Positions 31,551 through 41,201 of a stretch of DNA of 64,000 bases are shown here, piece by piece. Below the pieces are notes generated by a model. That model was not told where the DNA came from and did not search any database. It saw only the letters and a list, made by a program, of their open reading frames with translations. This DNA is from Stutzerimonas zhaodongensis (GTDB lineage Bacteria > Pseudomonadota > Gammaproteobacteria > Pseudomonadales > Pseudomonadaceae), in contig NZ_RFFM01000001.1 in assembly GCF_003696365.1 (NCBI RefSeq), positions 620,001 through 684,000 on the forward strand, given 5' to 3'. The position numbers and the translations under genes are program-made. Numbering within the stretch: the stretch's first letter is position 1; every line of letters begins with the position of its first letter.

Positions 31551-32180
31551 TTACACGGGCGCGCCATTTTCCTCGCGAAGATTGCCTGGCAGGTTGAGTA
31601 GTAGCAAAGCAATTATCGGGCAGGCCAGAGCCAGGCTAAGCTGTTCATAGGCAGCAAGCGGATTGGGCCCGATCGTCATCCCAGTCAACGGCATCAGGGC
31701 CAGCATCAGCATCCCTCCGGCCGCGCCAGCAAAGGCCTGCAGGCGTGCCGGCCATTGCAGAATGCCGGCGTAGAACACCAGCGCTGCACTGGTCAGGCCC
31801 AGCGCAAATGCGTACTCGCTGCTCCAGCCGAGCTGTCTGGCAAGCTCGAAGAATGCGCACAGCCCAATCACGACTCGACCCCAGGTGGGGCGGCTCCAGA
31901 CCCATTGACGGCTCAAGGTCAACGCCACTACGCCGACCAATGGTAGTCCGAGTAGCAGTGTCGCTTGCAGTAACCAACGCTCCGCTTCGAGGGTGTCGAG
32001 GCCGAATCCCTGCCTGGCTACCGCGCAGGCGCCGGTTCCTGCAGATAGGCTGAAGGCGAGCAAGGCACAGAACAATGCGGGTTGGTCCGGCTCGCCATAA
32101 CCCCGGCGCGCCGCTCCGATCCAGACGGCACTGAGCAGTGCCGTCAACGTCAGAAGGATGGATTGAAACAGCTCGGGCAT
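31551..32180 (-). CDS. Hypothetical integral membrane protein
   Basis: 209 residues with six or seven hydrophobic helices (for example LLLGLPLVGVVALTL and FAGAAGGMLMLALMPLTGMTIG) and no catalytic motif I recognise. Its start overlaps the hemL stop by one base (TGATG), so it is translated from the hemL message. Probably a conserved pseudomonad protein of unknown role. Confidence 0.8.
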   Translation of the reverse strand: MPELFQSILLTLTALLSAVWIGAARRGYGEPDQPALFCALLAFSLSAGTGACAVARQGFGLDTLEAERWLLQATLLLGLPLVGVVALTLSRQWVWSRPTWGRVVIGLCAFFELARQLGWSSEYAFALGLTSAALVFYAGILQWPARLQAFAGAAGGMLMLALMPLTGMTIGPNPLAAYEQLSLALACPIIALLLLNLPGNLREENGAPV

Positions 32181-33469
32181 CAGACGGATTTCAATTGGGC
32201 GAAAGCGCGCTCTGCAGCCTCAAGGGTCAGCTGCAGTTCTTTTTCGCCATGGGCGATGGATGTAAAGCCGGCTTCGAATGCGCTGGGTGCCAGGTAGACG
32301 CCACCCGTCAGCATCAGATGGAAGAACCGCTTGAAACGATCGGCGTCGCTGGCCATGACGTCGTCGAAGGTAACGATGTCATCCGCCTCGCTGAAATAAA
32401 GCCCGAACATGCCACCGACCTGTGTGGTGACGAACGGGATACCCGCCGCCGCTGCGCGCTCCTTCAAGCCCTGCAACATGCGGGTGGTGTAAGCGGTGAG
32501 TTCTTCGTGAAACCCTGCTCGCTTGATCAGTTTCAAGGTGGTCAAGCCTGCAGCCATCGCCAGCGGGTTTCCTGAGAGGGTTCCGGCTTGGTAGACCGGG
32601 CCGAGCGGGGCGATGCACTCCATGATTGCCCGCTTGCCGCCAAAGCAGCCGACTGGCATGCCGCCGCCAATGATCTTGCCAAAGGTGGTCAGGTCAGGTG
32701 TCACCCCGTAATGGGCCTGAGCACCGCCGAGCGCGACCCGGAAGCCGGTCATCACCTCGTCGAATATCAGCACCACGCCATGCTTGTCGCACTGCTCGCG
32801 CAGACCCTGCAGGTAGCCTGGCGCAGGCGGTACGCAGTTCATATTGCCTGCGACGGGCTCGACGATGATGCAGGCCACCTCGGAACCGACCTCGGCGAGC
32901 ATCTGCTCGACCGCGCCCAGATCGTTGAACGGCAGAGTCAGGGTGTGTTTGGCGAATGCCGCCGGCACACCTGCTGAGCTGGGTACGCCCTGGGTCAGCG
33001 CGCCCGAACCGGCTTTGACCAGCAGGCTGTCGGAGTGGCCGTGATAGCAGCCCTCGAACTTGATGATGCTGTCACGTCCGGTATAGCCGCGAGCCAGTCG
33101 AATGGCGCTCATGGTTGCTTCGGTGCCGGAGCTGACCATTCGCATCATTTCCATCGACGGCACCAGGCTGCAGACCAACTCTGCCATTTCGGTTTCCATG
33201 GCGGTCGGTGCGCCGTATGAAAGACCGTGCTGCAGCTGGTTGCGAACCGCTTCTAGCACCTCAGGGTGACTGTGGCCGAGAATCATCGGGCCCCATGAAC
33301 CGACGTAATCCACATAGCGTTTGTCGTCTTCGTCGGTGACATATGCGCCTTCGGCGTGTTTGAAAAACAGCGGCGTACCGCCAACGCTGCGGAAAGCGCG
33401 TACCGGTGAATTCACGCCACCGGGGATGCGATTCTGGGCGTTTGCGAAGAGGGTTTCGGAACGGGACAT
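32180..33469 (-). CDS. hemL: Glutamate-1-semialdehyde 2,1-aminomutase
   Basis: 429 residues from ATG 33469 ([20 protein letters not shown]). A PLP enzyme converting glutamate-1-semialdehyde to 5-aminolevulinate in C5 haem synthesis. Motifs: [14 protein letters not shown], the PLP Lys in [14 protein letters not shown], and [14 protein letters not shown]. thiE lies 62 bp upstream on the same strand. Confidence 0.97.
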   Translation of the reverse strand: MSRSETLFANAQNRIPGGVNSPVRAFRSVGGTPLFFKHAEGAYVTDEDDKRYVDYVGSWGPMILGHSHPEVLEAVRNQLQHGLSYGAPTAMETEMAELVCSLVPSMEMMRMVSSGTEATMSAIRLARGYTGRDSIIKFEGCYHGHSDSLLVKAGSGALTQGVPSSAGVPAAFAKHTLTLPFNDLGAVEQMLAEVGSEVACIIVEPVAGNMNCVPPAPGYLQGLREQCDKHGVVLIFDEVMTGFRVALGGAQAHYGVTPDLTTFGKIIGGGMPVGCFGGKRAIMECIAPLGPVYQAGTLSGNPLAMAAGLTTLKLIKRAGFHEELTAYTTRMLQGLKERAAAAGIPFVTTQVGGMFGLYFSEADDIVTFDDVMASDADRFKRFFHLMLTGGVYLAPSAFEAGFTSIAHGEKELQLTLEAAERAFAQLKSV

Positions 33470-33531
33470 GGAGGCCTCTCGAAAAAAATGACAATCATGG
33501 GTGGCAGTCGTCAGCGACGTCGCCACGCCGG

Positions 33532-34170
33532 TCAGCTGGTGGTGAAAAGCTCGCTGAAAGCGCGTGCGCGACGCTCGACCTCATTGGCCGTTTCGGCGGC
33601 AAACAGCGCGTGGACAACTGCGATCAGGCTGGCGCCTCGAGCGATCAGGCCGGGAGCGTTTTCCAGATTGACCCCGCCGATGGCGACGATGGGCAGGCTG
33701 AACTGCCGGCGCGCTTGTTCGAGCATTTCAAGGGTGGCGCCAGGCGCGCCAGGTTTGGTGTTGGAGTCGAAGAAACGACCGAAGGCGATGTAGCTGGCAC
33801 CTTCGGCAATAGCCTGTTCAGCCAGTTCAAGGCGTGAGTGGCAGGTGGCGCCAATGATGGCTTTGCGTCCGAGCAGCGCCCGCGCTGCCGAGAGTGACCC
33901 ATCTTCTTGACCAAGATGCAGCCCAACGCCAAGACGTGCCGCGAGTTCCGCGTCATCGTTGATGATCAACTTGGCCCCGTGGCGCTCGCACATGCCGTGC
34001 AGTGCCTCGGCTTCTCGCAGCCGGCGTGCATCGTTATCGGATTTATCGCGATACTGCAGCAGGCGCGCACCGCCTCTGAGTGCCGCTTCGGCATAGGGCA
34101 ACAGACGTCCGTCGCCGAGTAACTTGCTGTCGGTGATCGCGTAGAGGCCACGCAGCTTCATGTCTTTCAT
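33532..34170 (-). CDS. thiE: Thiamine-phosphate synthase
   Basis: 212 residues from ATG 34170, which follows GGAG; the longer open frame upstream overlaps thiD and is not real. Joins HMP-pyrophosphate and thiazole phosphate. TIM-barrel motifs: [35 protein letters not shown] and the late VAIGGVN. Follows thiD after 14 bp. Confidence 0.96.
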   Translation of the reverse strand: MKDMKLRGLYAITDSKLLGDGRLLPYAEAALRGGARLLQYRDKSDNDARRLREAEALHGMCERHGAKLIINDDAELAARLGVGLHLGQEDGSLSAARALLGRKAIIGATCHSRLELAEQAIAEGASYIAFGRFFDSNTKPGAPGATLEMLEQARRQFSLPIVAIGGVNLENAPGLIARGASLIAVVHALFAAETANEVERRARAFSELFTTS

Positions 34171-34184
34171 ATGCGGCGCTCCAC

Positions 34185-34979
34185 TCAGGCCAGGTCCAGC
34201 GGCAGGCGACGGGGGATGTATTGACCTCGGCCGGGAGCCTCGGCATCGCGCAGGGTGCGCCAGGTGTAATCGAGGGCCGACTTCACGGCGCTGGCGAGTT
34301 CCTGGCCGAGGGCGAGCCGTCCGGACAGCGCGCTGGCCAGCGTGCAGCCTGAGCCGTGATAGCTCCCTGGAAGGCGCTGACAACTGAAGTCGTAGCGGCT
34401 GCCGTCGCGGTAGTAGAGACGATTGTGAACTTCGGTTTCGTCGCCGTGCCCGCCTGTGATCAGCAGATGGCGTATGAACGGCAGCAGCTTCTCCGCGCAC
34501 TCGTCGGCGCTGCCGTTCGGCAATTCGGCGAGGATCCGGGCTTCGGGCAGGTTCGGTGTCGCAATGGTCGACACCGGGAACAGTCGCTCGCGCATGGCGT
34601 AGCCGACCTCATCCTTGCCCAGTGCGCCGCCGCCACCTGCGCGCAGGACCGGATCACAGATCAGCGGGACGCCAGGTAGTTTCTGCATGATTTCAAGAAC
34701 CGTCTCGACCATTTCAACCGAGCCGAGCATCCCCAGCTTGACCGCGGCGACCGGAAGATCGGCGATCACGGCGTTGGCCTGCGCGAGTACCCAGTCGCGA
34801 TCGAGCACTCGGAAATCCGATACGTCGACTGTGTCTTGTACGGTCAAGGCGGTAACTGCGGGGGCGGCGTGACAGCCCTGTGCCATCAGGGCTTCGATAT
34901 CAGCCTGTAGACCGGCGCCTCCGCTTGGGTCGTGGCCGGAGAGGCAAAGGACGACAGGGCGGGAGCAGGGGGCGGACAT
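34185..34979 (-). CDS. thiD: Hydroxymethylpyrimidine/phosphomethylpyrimidine kinase
   Basis: 264 residues from ATG 34979; an in-frame ATG at 35000 is an equally open choice since neither has a strong ribosome-binding site. Ribokinase-like fold: [38 protein letters not shown] and the anion-hole [11 protein letters not shown]. It phosphorylates HMP twice for thiamine synthesis and precedes thiE. No TPP riboswitch is visible upstream. Confidence 0.94.
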   Translation of the reverse strand: MSAPCSRPVVLCLSGHDPSGGAGLQADIEALMAQGCHAAPAVTALTVQDTVDVSDFRVLDRDWVLAQANAVIADLPVAAVKLGMLGSVEMVETVLEIMQKLPGVPLICDPVLRAGGGGALGKDEVGYAMRERLFPVSTIATPNLPEARILAELPNGSADECAEKLLPFIRHLLITGGHGDETEVHNRLYYRDGSRYDFSCQRLPGSYHGSGCTLASALSGRLALGQELASAVKSALDYTWRTLRDAEAPGRGQYIPRRLPLDLA

Positions 34980-35244
34980 CGATTGGGGTTCCCGAGTCAT
35001 GTGAGGGCGCTGGAGTTGACCAGGTATCGCCGGGTTTCATGGCGTGCGAGCTTAACATCAATCCCGCCGGGCAGCTCGCGCAGGCAGCCTGCGCGGAGTT
35101 GTCGCGTCCGCTACCTTCCGGCAGGATAAGCGCGGCGACGGCCTCAAGGCGTCCCTAACATGCTAAAGTGCCACTACTTAGAGGTCGGCTGCGTGCATTC
35201 AGGGGAGCGGGGTTTCTCTGACGCAGTCCGACAAGGCCCTCTCC
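34980..35244. promoter_or_regulatory. Divergent region between thiD and the ladS-like gene
   Basis: 265 bp. On the plus strand an extended -10-like ATGCTAAAGT lies near 35159, and AAGG before the ATG at 35245 is the ribosome-binding site. No riboswitch or long inverted repeat was seen. Confidence 0.3.
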
Positions 35245-37188
35245 ATGCACCATATCCTCGTATTCCTGTTCGGCCTCTTGCCGATGATTGCCAGTGCCGT
35301 TGATTTCGACGAGCACACCCAGCGGCTACCTCTCGGTCAGATCATGGCCGTTCTGGAAGATCCCGATCGCAACGCCACCATCGAAGAGGTGATCGCTCTT
35401 GATGCGGCGGGCAAATTCGTGAAAAGCCAGGAGCAGGTGCTCAATGCCGGCTATTCGCGTTCCGCCTTCTGGCTGCGGGTCGACCTCAACTACCGGGCCG
35501 ACTTGCCAGCGGAGCACAGCCGTTGGTGGCTGGAGCTGGCCTACCCGCCCCTCGATTATCTTGATCTGTACCTTCCCGATGAGGATGGCAGCTACAACTT
35601 GGCGCAGCGGAGCGGCGATGCACTGCCTTTCCATGAGCGCCAGATCAAGCAGCGCAATCACCTTTTCGAGCTCAAGCTGGCACCTAACCAGCCGAAGCGG
35701 ATCTATCTGCGGCTCGAAAGTCAGGGCTCGATACAGATTCCGCTGACCCTGTGGGCTCCGGTGGCCTATCTGGAAGAGCAGTCTGGTCACATCTATGTGC
35801 TCGCCATTATTTATGGCGTGCTGCTGGTGATGCTGTTTTACAACCTGTTCATCTATCTCAGCGTTCGCGATCGCAGCTACCTTTTCTACATCCTCTACAT
35901 TGCCTCGTTCGGCCTTTATCAAGTTTCAGTCAACGGTCTGGGCGTGCAATACCTCTGGCCGAACTGGCCTTGGTGGGCGAACGCGTCCACACCCTTTCTG
36001 ATTGGAGCAGCGGGCCTTTTTGGCTGCCAGTTCGCGCGCAGCTTTCTGCACACCAGCGACCATAGCCCCTGGATAGATCGCGCTCTGCTGCTGTTGATGG
36101 CGCTGGGCGCGTTGACGATGTTCCTGTCTCTGGCCGCCAGCTACGCGCTGGCTCTGCGCATGGCGACCATGCTTGCGCTCTGGTTCATCCTGGTTATTTT
36201 CGTTGCCGGGATTGTCGCCTGGCATCGGGGAATGCGCGTGGCGCGTTATTTCCTCATTGCCTGGAGTGCCTTTCTCATTGGCGGGCAGATCAACACCCTG
36301 ATGGTGCTTGGCTACCTGCCGCACATGTTTCTCACCATGTATGCAGGGCAGATCGGGTCGGCACTGGAGGTAGCGCTGTTGTCATTGGCGCTGGCCGACC
36401 GCATCAACATGATGAAAGAGGAGCGCGCCCGGGTCCTCGAGGAGACAGGGCGCAAGTTGGAGGAGATGAACCGTGAGCTTGCCGAAAGCAACCGCCTCAA
36501 GGATCAGTTTCTGGCCAATGTCACCCATGAACTGCGTACGCCGATGCACGGAGTGCTGGGTAGCCTCGAGCTTATGCGCACTCTGGAGCTGAGCGGCGAA
36601 ATGGATCAGTACCAGCGCATCGCAACCGGCTCGGCGCGCGAGATGATGCAGTTGGTTAACGACATTCTTGCCCTGACCGAACTCCAGGCCGGCCGCCTGC
36701 AGTTGCACAACGAGTCGTTCGATTTAAGGGCAGTGGCCGATGAGTTGGCTCGTACCTATGGCCCCCGTGCTGCGGTACGCGGGCTGGAGTTCCAGGTGCA
36801 TATTGCCGATCACCTACCCGAGCGCCTTATTGGCGATGCAACCAAGCTGCAGCAGAGCCTGGGATACCTGCTCGACAATGGCATCAAGTTCACGCCTCAG
36901 GGGCAGGTGACACTCGCGTTGAGCGGTCGTGACGAAGCGGGGTCCCGGTTCGTTCTGGAAGCGGAGGTGATCGACACGGGTATCGGCTTCGAAACGCCTG
37001 CCGACGATTCGCTCTATCAGCATTTTCGCCAGCTGAACGGCAGCATGACGAGGCAGTATGGCGGTCTTGGGATCGGCCTTTCCCTGTGCCGGCAGCTGGT
37101 CGAGCTGCAGGGTGGGGAAATCTCGTATCGCTCCGAAGTCGGTAGCGGCAGCCGCTTCATGGTGCGCCTACCGCTTCGGTTGGTCTGA
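35245..37188 (+). CDS. LadS-like 7TMR-DISM sensor histidine kinase without receiver domain
   Basis: 647 residues. Signal peptide (ends near IASAVDF), periplasmic 7TMR-DISMED2 domain (about 25-165), seven-helix 7TMR-DISM domain (about 180-390), a coiled linker, HisKA with His428 in VTHELRTPMHG, and a HATPase domain with DNGIKFTP, DTGIGF and GGLGIGLSL. It sits between thiD and aidB, where P. aeruginosa has ladS as I recall. LadS feeds the GacS/RsmA network controlling biofilm and virulence. P. aeruginosa LadS is longer and ends in a receiver domain; here the protein stops after the kinase (RFMVRLPLRLV). A different ligand or partner is possible. Confidence 0.88.
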   Translation: MHHILVFLFGLLPMIASAVDFDEHTQRLPLGQIMAVLEDPDRNATIEEVIALDAAGKFVKSQEQVLNAGYSRSAFWLRVDLNYRADLPAEHSRWWLELAYPPLDYLDLYLPDEDGSYNLAQRSGDALPFHERQIKQRNHLFELKLAPNQPKRIYLRLESQGSIQIPLTLWAPVAYLEEQSGHIYVLAIIYGVLLVMLFYNLFIYLSVRDRSYLFYILYIASFGLYQVSVNGLGVQYLWPNWPWWANASTPFLIGAAGLFGCQFARSFLHTSDHSPWIDRALLLLMALGALTMFLSLAASYALALRMATMLALWFILVIFVAGIVAWHRGMRVARYFLIAWSAFLIGGQINTLMVLGYLPHMFLTMYAGQIGSALEVALLSLALADRINMMKEERARVLEETGRKLEEMNRELAESNRLKDQFLANVTHELRTPMHGVLGSLELMRTLELSGEMDQYQRIATGSAREMMQLVNDILALTELQAGRLQLHNESFDLRAVADELARTYGPRAAVRGLEFQVHIADHLPERLIGDATKLQQSLGYLLDNGIKFTPQGQVTLALSGRDEAGSRFVLEAEVIDTGIGFETPADDSLYQHFRQLNGSMTRQYGGLGIGLSLCRQLVELQGGEISYRSEVGSGSRFMVRLPLRLV

Positions 37189-37385
37189 GTGAGCCCATTG
37201 GGCCGCATCGAGCAGCGTAGGATTTGGCCGAAACCACACTTTTTCACTGAAAGCATGCGTGCTTCACTCCCCGTGGCGGGTCCTTAGCAGAGGCGGCCCT
37301 GACTGGCCCGTGATTGCGAAATGGAATCGCCAGCGGCGTACTCTGTTCTGTCGGGCCCCTTAGCCATCCTGCCGAGGAGACCTGT

Positions 37386-39032
37386 ATGAGCCTGCATCGA
37401 TATGCCGAAACCCACGACGTCCTGAACCAGGTCCCACCGCTAGAGGGTGCGAACCTGTATCGCCTCGACCTGCCGCTGCAGGAGTGGGTACGGCGATACC
37501 GTGGCGGTTGGGCTGAGTCGCGCCTGGATGCGTACGGCGCGTTGGCCGGTGGCCCCTTGATGGCGGCAGGCTTCTTGGCCAATGAGAACAAGCCGGTTTT
37601 CAAGAGTCATGATCGCTATGGCCACCGTCTTGATCTGGTGGAATTTCATCCGGCCTATCACCAGCTCATGAGCGCGGCGGTTGCCCATGGGATTCCGTCG
37701 TTGCCTTGGACCGATCCGCAGCCTGGTGCGCAGGTAGCGCGCGCGGGCCTTATGTACCTGCACAACCAAGCTGAGTCAGGTAGCAGTTGCCCGCTGACCA
37801 TGACCTACGCCAGCGTACCGGCGCTGCGGCAGCAACCGGACGTCGCTGACCTCTGGTTGCCAAAGATCCTCAGCCTGGAGTACGACCCGCGCAACCTGCC
37901 GATAGCGCAGAAAAGCGGCCTCACCATCGGTATGGCCATGACCGAGAAGCAAGGAGGTACCGACGTTCGCGCCAATACCACACGGGCGCATGCCGTGGGC
38001 GCCAGCGGGCCGGGACAGCCATATGAGCTCGTCGGGCATAAGTGGTTCTGCTCGGCGCCCATGTGCGATGCCTTTCTGACCTTGGCGCAGACGGACAAGG
38101 GGCTTTCCTGCTTTCTACTCCCTCGGCACCGGCCGGATGGCAGCCGTAACCAGTTCTATATCCAGCGGCTGAAGAACAAACTCGGGAACTGGTCGAATGC
38201 TTCGAGCGAGGTCGAATATCGCGGCGCCCTGGCATGGATGATTGGTGAAGAAGGCCGAGGCGTGCCGACCATCATCGAGATGGTCTCCTCGACACGCTTC
38301 GATTGCATGATCGGCTCCAGTTCGCTGATGCGTCAGGCGCTGACCCAAGCCATGCACCATTGCTCGTATCGCCGCGTCGGTGGGCGGACCCTCTCTGAAC
38401 AGCCGCCGATGCAGAACGTGCTGGCGGACCTGGCGCTGGAAAGCGAGGCGGCGCTGGCGTTGACCATGCGCATGGGGCACGCCCTCGATAACCCATTCAA
38501 CGAGCAGGAAGAGAAGTTCGCCCGGCTGGTCACCGCGGTCGGCAAATACTGGATATGCAAGCGCGCTCCGGAAATGGTCGCCGAAGCCAGCGAGTGCCTG
38601 GGTGGCGCGGGTTACGTCGAAGAGACCATCATGCCGCGGCTGTACCGTGAGGCGCCGGTGAATTCCATCTGGGAAGGTTCGGGCAACGTTCAGTGCCTGG
38701 ATGTTTTGCGAGCGCTTTCAAAGGAGGCGGGCGTGCTCGATGTACTGTTCGCTGAGCTGGGGGATGGTCACGGCGATGCCCGTTTGAAGAAGCACATCGA
38801 CCGGTTGCAAAGCGCATTCACCGATAAGGACGACATTCAGTACCGCGCACGACAACTGACCGAAGATGTAGCCGTCGCGCTGCAGGCCAAGCTGCTCCTC
38901 GAAGCGGGAAACGAGTCGGTATCAGACGCGTTCATCGCCAGCCGGCTGCAAGGGCATGGCCGTGCCTACGGCACCTTGCCGCGCGGTCTGGACATCGATG
39001 GCCTGCTGGCACGTAGCGCACCGCAGGCGTGA
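37386..39032 (+). CDS. aidB: AidB-type acyl-CoA dehydrogenase family flavoprotein
   Basis: 548 residues, ATG 37386 after GAGGAG. The N-terminal extension (AETHDVLNQVPPLEG), the FAD segment AMTEKQGGTDVRANTT and the late WEGSGNVQCLDVLRAL mark the AidB subgroup and not ordinary acyl-CoA dehydrogenases. In E. coli AidB belongs to the Ada response to DNA alkylation and binds DNA and FAD. No Ada box was recognised upstream, so induction here is not shown. Confidence 0.9.
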   Translation: MSLHRYAETHDVLNQVPPLEGANLYRLDLPLQEWVRRYRGGWAESRLDAYGALAGGPLMAAGFLANENKPVFKSHDRYGHRLDLVEFHPAYHQLMSAAVAHGIPSLPWTDPQPGAQVARAGLMYLHNQAESGSSCPLTMTYASVPALRQQPDVADLWLPKILSLEYDPRNLPIAQKSGLTIGMAMTEKQGGTDVRANTTRAHAVGASGPGQPYELVGHKWFCSAPMCDAFLTLAQTDKGLSCFLLPRHRPDGSRNQFYIQRLKNKLGNWSNASSEVEYRGALAWMIGEEGRGVPTIIEMVSSTRFDCMIGSSSLMRQALTQAMHHCSYRRVGGRTLSEQPPMQNVLADLALESEAALALTMRMGHALDNPFNEQEEKFARLVTAVGKYWICKRAPEMVAEASECLGGAGYVEETIMPRLYREAPVNSIWEGSGNVQCLDVLRALSKEAGVLDVLFAELGDGHGDARLKKHIDRLQSAFTDKDDIQYRARQLTEDVAVALQAKLLLEAGNESVSDAFIASRLQGHGRAYGTLPRGLDIDGLLARSAPQA

Positions 39033-39070
39033 CGGCTCCCTACTGCCGGTTTTGATCAAAGGCTGCTGAC

Positions 39071-39913
39071 CTAGCGTTTGGCCTGTCCGCGCAGCAGCTC
39101 CTTCAGTTCGGCTATCTCACTGCGCAGGGCGCGGACCTCCTGGTGCAAGTCGGCCTCGATGTGCTCGCGCGCCTCGTCGATGCTGACCTGAGTGGCTTGG
39201 TGGTCCGCATCGGTGACCGTCTGCATGGCATTGACGATGATGGCGATGAACAGGTTGAGCATCGTGAAGGTGGCGATCAGGATGAACGGGATGAAGAACA
39301 CCCAGGCATAAGGAAAGACCTCCATCAGCGGCCGTACGATGCCCATCGACCAGCTTTCCAGCGTCATGACCTGGAACAGTGTGTAGACAGATCGACCGAG
39401 ACTGCCGAACCATTCAGGAAATTCGGCGGCAAACAAGCCGGTGGCGATCACCGCAGACACGTAGAAGACCAGCGCCAGCACCATCGCAATCGAGCCGAGG
39501 CCGGGAATGGCCGACAACAGTGCGCCAACCACACGGCGCATAGACGGCACCATGGTCACCATGCGCATCACTCGAAGCACGCGCAGAGCCCGCAGAATGC
39601 TCAGCGGGCCGCTGGCGGGTACCAGCGCGATGGCCACCACCGTGAAGTCGAAAAGGCTCCAGGGGTCACGAAAGAAGGCCGTACGATGGATGTAAATCCG
39701 CGCGGCGATCTCCACCACGAAAATGCCCAGGATCAGGGTGTCCAGCAACGTGAGCAGCTCGCCCCAGCTCGCCACCAGCGAAGCCGATGTCTGCATGCCG
39801 AGGATGGCCGCGTTGATCACGATCAGCAGCAAGATGCCGCGCTGAACGGCTGGCCGCTCCATGAATCGTTCCAGGCGACTGCTCGTGCGCGTCTCTGGGT
39901 GTGTTGCCTGCAT
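39071..39913 (-). CDS. Bacterial voltage-gated sodium channel (NaChBac/NavAb family)
   Basis: 280 residues from ATG 39913 (a longer open frame starts at 39970). Six membrane helices: S1-S3, an S4 voltage sensor with Arg at every third position (LRALRVLRVMRMVTMVPSMRR), then S5-pore-S6. The filter sequence TLESWSMGIVRP is that of NavAb-type channels, which select Na+ and assemble as tetramers. A C-terminal coiled coil follows (about 230-278, VSIDEAREHIEADLHQEV). Roles in motility, pH or chemotaxis are known in alkaliphiles; here unknown. It is convergent with aidB. Confidence 0.93.
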   Translation of the reverse strand: MQATHPETRTSSRLERFMERPAVQRGILLLIVINAAILGMQTSASLVASWGELLTLLDTLILGIFVVEIAARIYIHRTAFFRDPWSLFDFTVVAIALVPASGPLSILRALRVLRVMRMVTMVPSMRRVVGALLSAIPGLGSIAMVLALVFYVSAVIATGLFAAEFPEWFGSLGRSVYTLFQVMTLESWSMGIVRPLMEVFPYAWVFFIPFILIATFTMLNLFIAIIVNAMQTVTDADHQATQVSIDEAREHIEADLHQEVRALRSEIAELKELLRGQAKR

Positions 39914-40169
39914 GATGCTTACCTGTCTGATCAGTCTTCGCCGGGACCTCAGATTGCAACGCTTGTGCACATGGGCCGGGGCGGGCGCGAGTATGGCGCT
40001 GCGGCACGGCGTGGGGAAGTGGCCGTGCGGGTCTGCTCGTTTCCTGATTTAACAGACCAAGGCACTTAGGCTCAGCTTAATGCTGACTTACCAACATCGC
40101 CGGTGCCGCCTGCCCGCAGCTTTTCCGTTGATGCGTTGGTGGGAACCCGCGAGGGAAGTGCCGCGCCAT

Positions 40170-41123
40170 CTATCCCGCCAGTATTTCTGCTAGCAGCTCT
40201 CGGTCGATGTTGGCACCGCTGAGCACTACTGCGATGCGTTCGCCGTGGTTACCATCGCGGTCCTGCATGGCTGCTGCCAGCGCGGCGGCGCCTGCGCCTT
40301 CGGCCAGGTTGTGGGTGTCTTCATGCAGCGCCCTGATGGCTTGGCGAATCTCGGCATCGGCAACTCGTACGATGCGCGCTGCGCCTTCGCGGATGATTTC
40401 AAGCGCTTCGGGTGCGGGAATGCGACAGGCCATGCCGTCAGCGAATGTATTGGCCGTTTCGGTGCAGACGGTGCAACCCTGTTCGTAGCTCTGTGCATAA
40501 GCATCGGCAGCACTGGAAACCACGCCGACGATTTCGGTTTTCAGACCGAGCAGATCGCGGGTTCGAATCATTCCACAAATGCCGGAGCCAAGCCCTATCG
40601 GAACGTAGACCCGGCGCAGATCGGGCACGGCTTCCAGCAGTTCCAGCGCATAGGTGGCGACGCCACGGATCAGGTCCGGGTGCAGGGACGGGACAAAATG
40701 CCAGCCATTCGCCTCAGCCAGTTCGGCGGCTCGTTGCCGGGCGGTGTCGAAGTCACGCCCGTACTCGATCACCTCAGCGCCGCTGGCTCGCATGGCTGCG
40801 TTTTTTTCAGCCGAGTTGCCCTCGGGAACCAGGATCTGCAACCGCAGATTTGCCTTGCGTGCAGCCATCGCCAAGCTGATGCCGTGATTACCGCGGGTGG
40901 CGGTGACGAGTCCCGGCAAATGGGGTTCGCGCTTGAGCAGTTCGCTGACATACAACACACCGCCGCGTACCTTGAACGCACCGGCCGGCGTGTGATTCTC
41001 GTGTTTCACCCATATATCGCAGCCGAGCCGTTGAGCCAGCAAAGGCCACTGATGCTGTGGTGTCGGCGGTACGCTCTGGTAGATCAGGCTGGCTGCCTGG
41101 CGCAATGAGTCGAGATCGAACAT
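40170..41123 (-). CDS. PLP-dependent threonine/serine dehydratase-like enzyme
   Basis: 317 residues, fold type II. PLP Lys in GAFKVRGG, the Asn loop TATRGNHGISLAMAA, a Gly-rich phosphate loop GLGSGICGM, and the C-terminal SGANID. It is the catalytic domain only, with no ACT-like regulatory domain as in biosynthetic IlvA. It deaminates a hydroxyamino acid; threonine, serine and hydroxyaspartate are all possible. It is divergent from a MocR regulator 78 bp away, which probably controls it. Confidence 0.85.
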   Translation of the reverse strand: MFDLDSLRQAASLIYQSVPPTPQHQWPLLAQRLGCDIWVKHENHTPAGAFKVRGGVLYVSELLKREPHLPGLVTATRGNHGISLAMAARKANLRLQILVPEGNSAEKNAAMRASGAEVIEYGRDFDTARQRAAELAEANGWHFVPSLHPDLIRGVATYALELLEAVPDLRRVYVPIGLGSGICGMIRTRDLLGLKTEIVGVVSSAADAYAQSYEQGCTVCTETANTFADGMACRIPAPEALEIIREGAARIVRVADAEIRQAIRALHEDTHNLAEGAGAAALAAAMQDRDGNHGERIAVVLSGANIDRELLAEILAG

Positions 41124-41165
41124 TGAAGGCTCCTTGGTGGTTTGACCTCGATCCTAGGCATGGGC

Positions 41166-41195
41166 ATTGTATGGGTAAATCTTTATATTGCATGG
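41166..41195 (+). promoter_or_regulatory. Direct-repeat operator candidate for the MocR regulator
   Basis: Two near-identical 9-mers, ATTGTATGG (41166-41174) and ATTGCATGG (41187-41195), start 21 bp apart, two helical turns, in the divergent promoter. MocR-family proteins such as GabR and PdxR usually bind direct repeats with such spacing. An AT-rich CTTTATATT lies between them. Binding is inferred. Confidence 0.55.
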
Positions 41196-41201
41196 CAGAC
41201 A

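Noticed and set aside
34980-35244. TPP riboswitch before thiD
   Set aside because: The conserved CUGAGA and ACCUGA segments of the thi-box were not seen.
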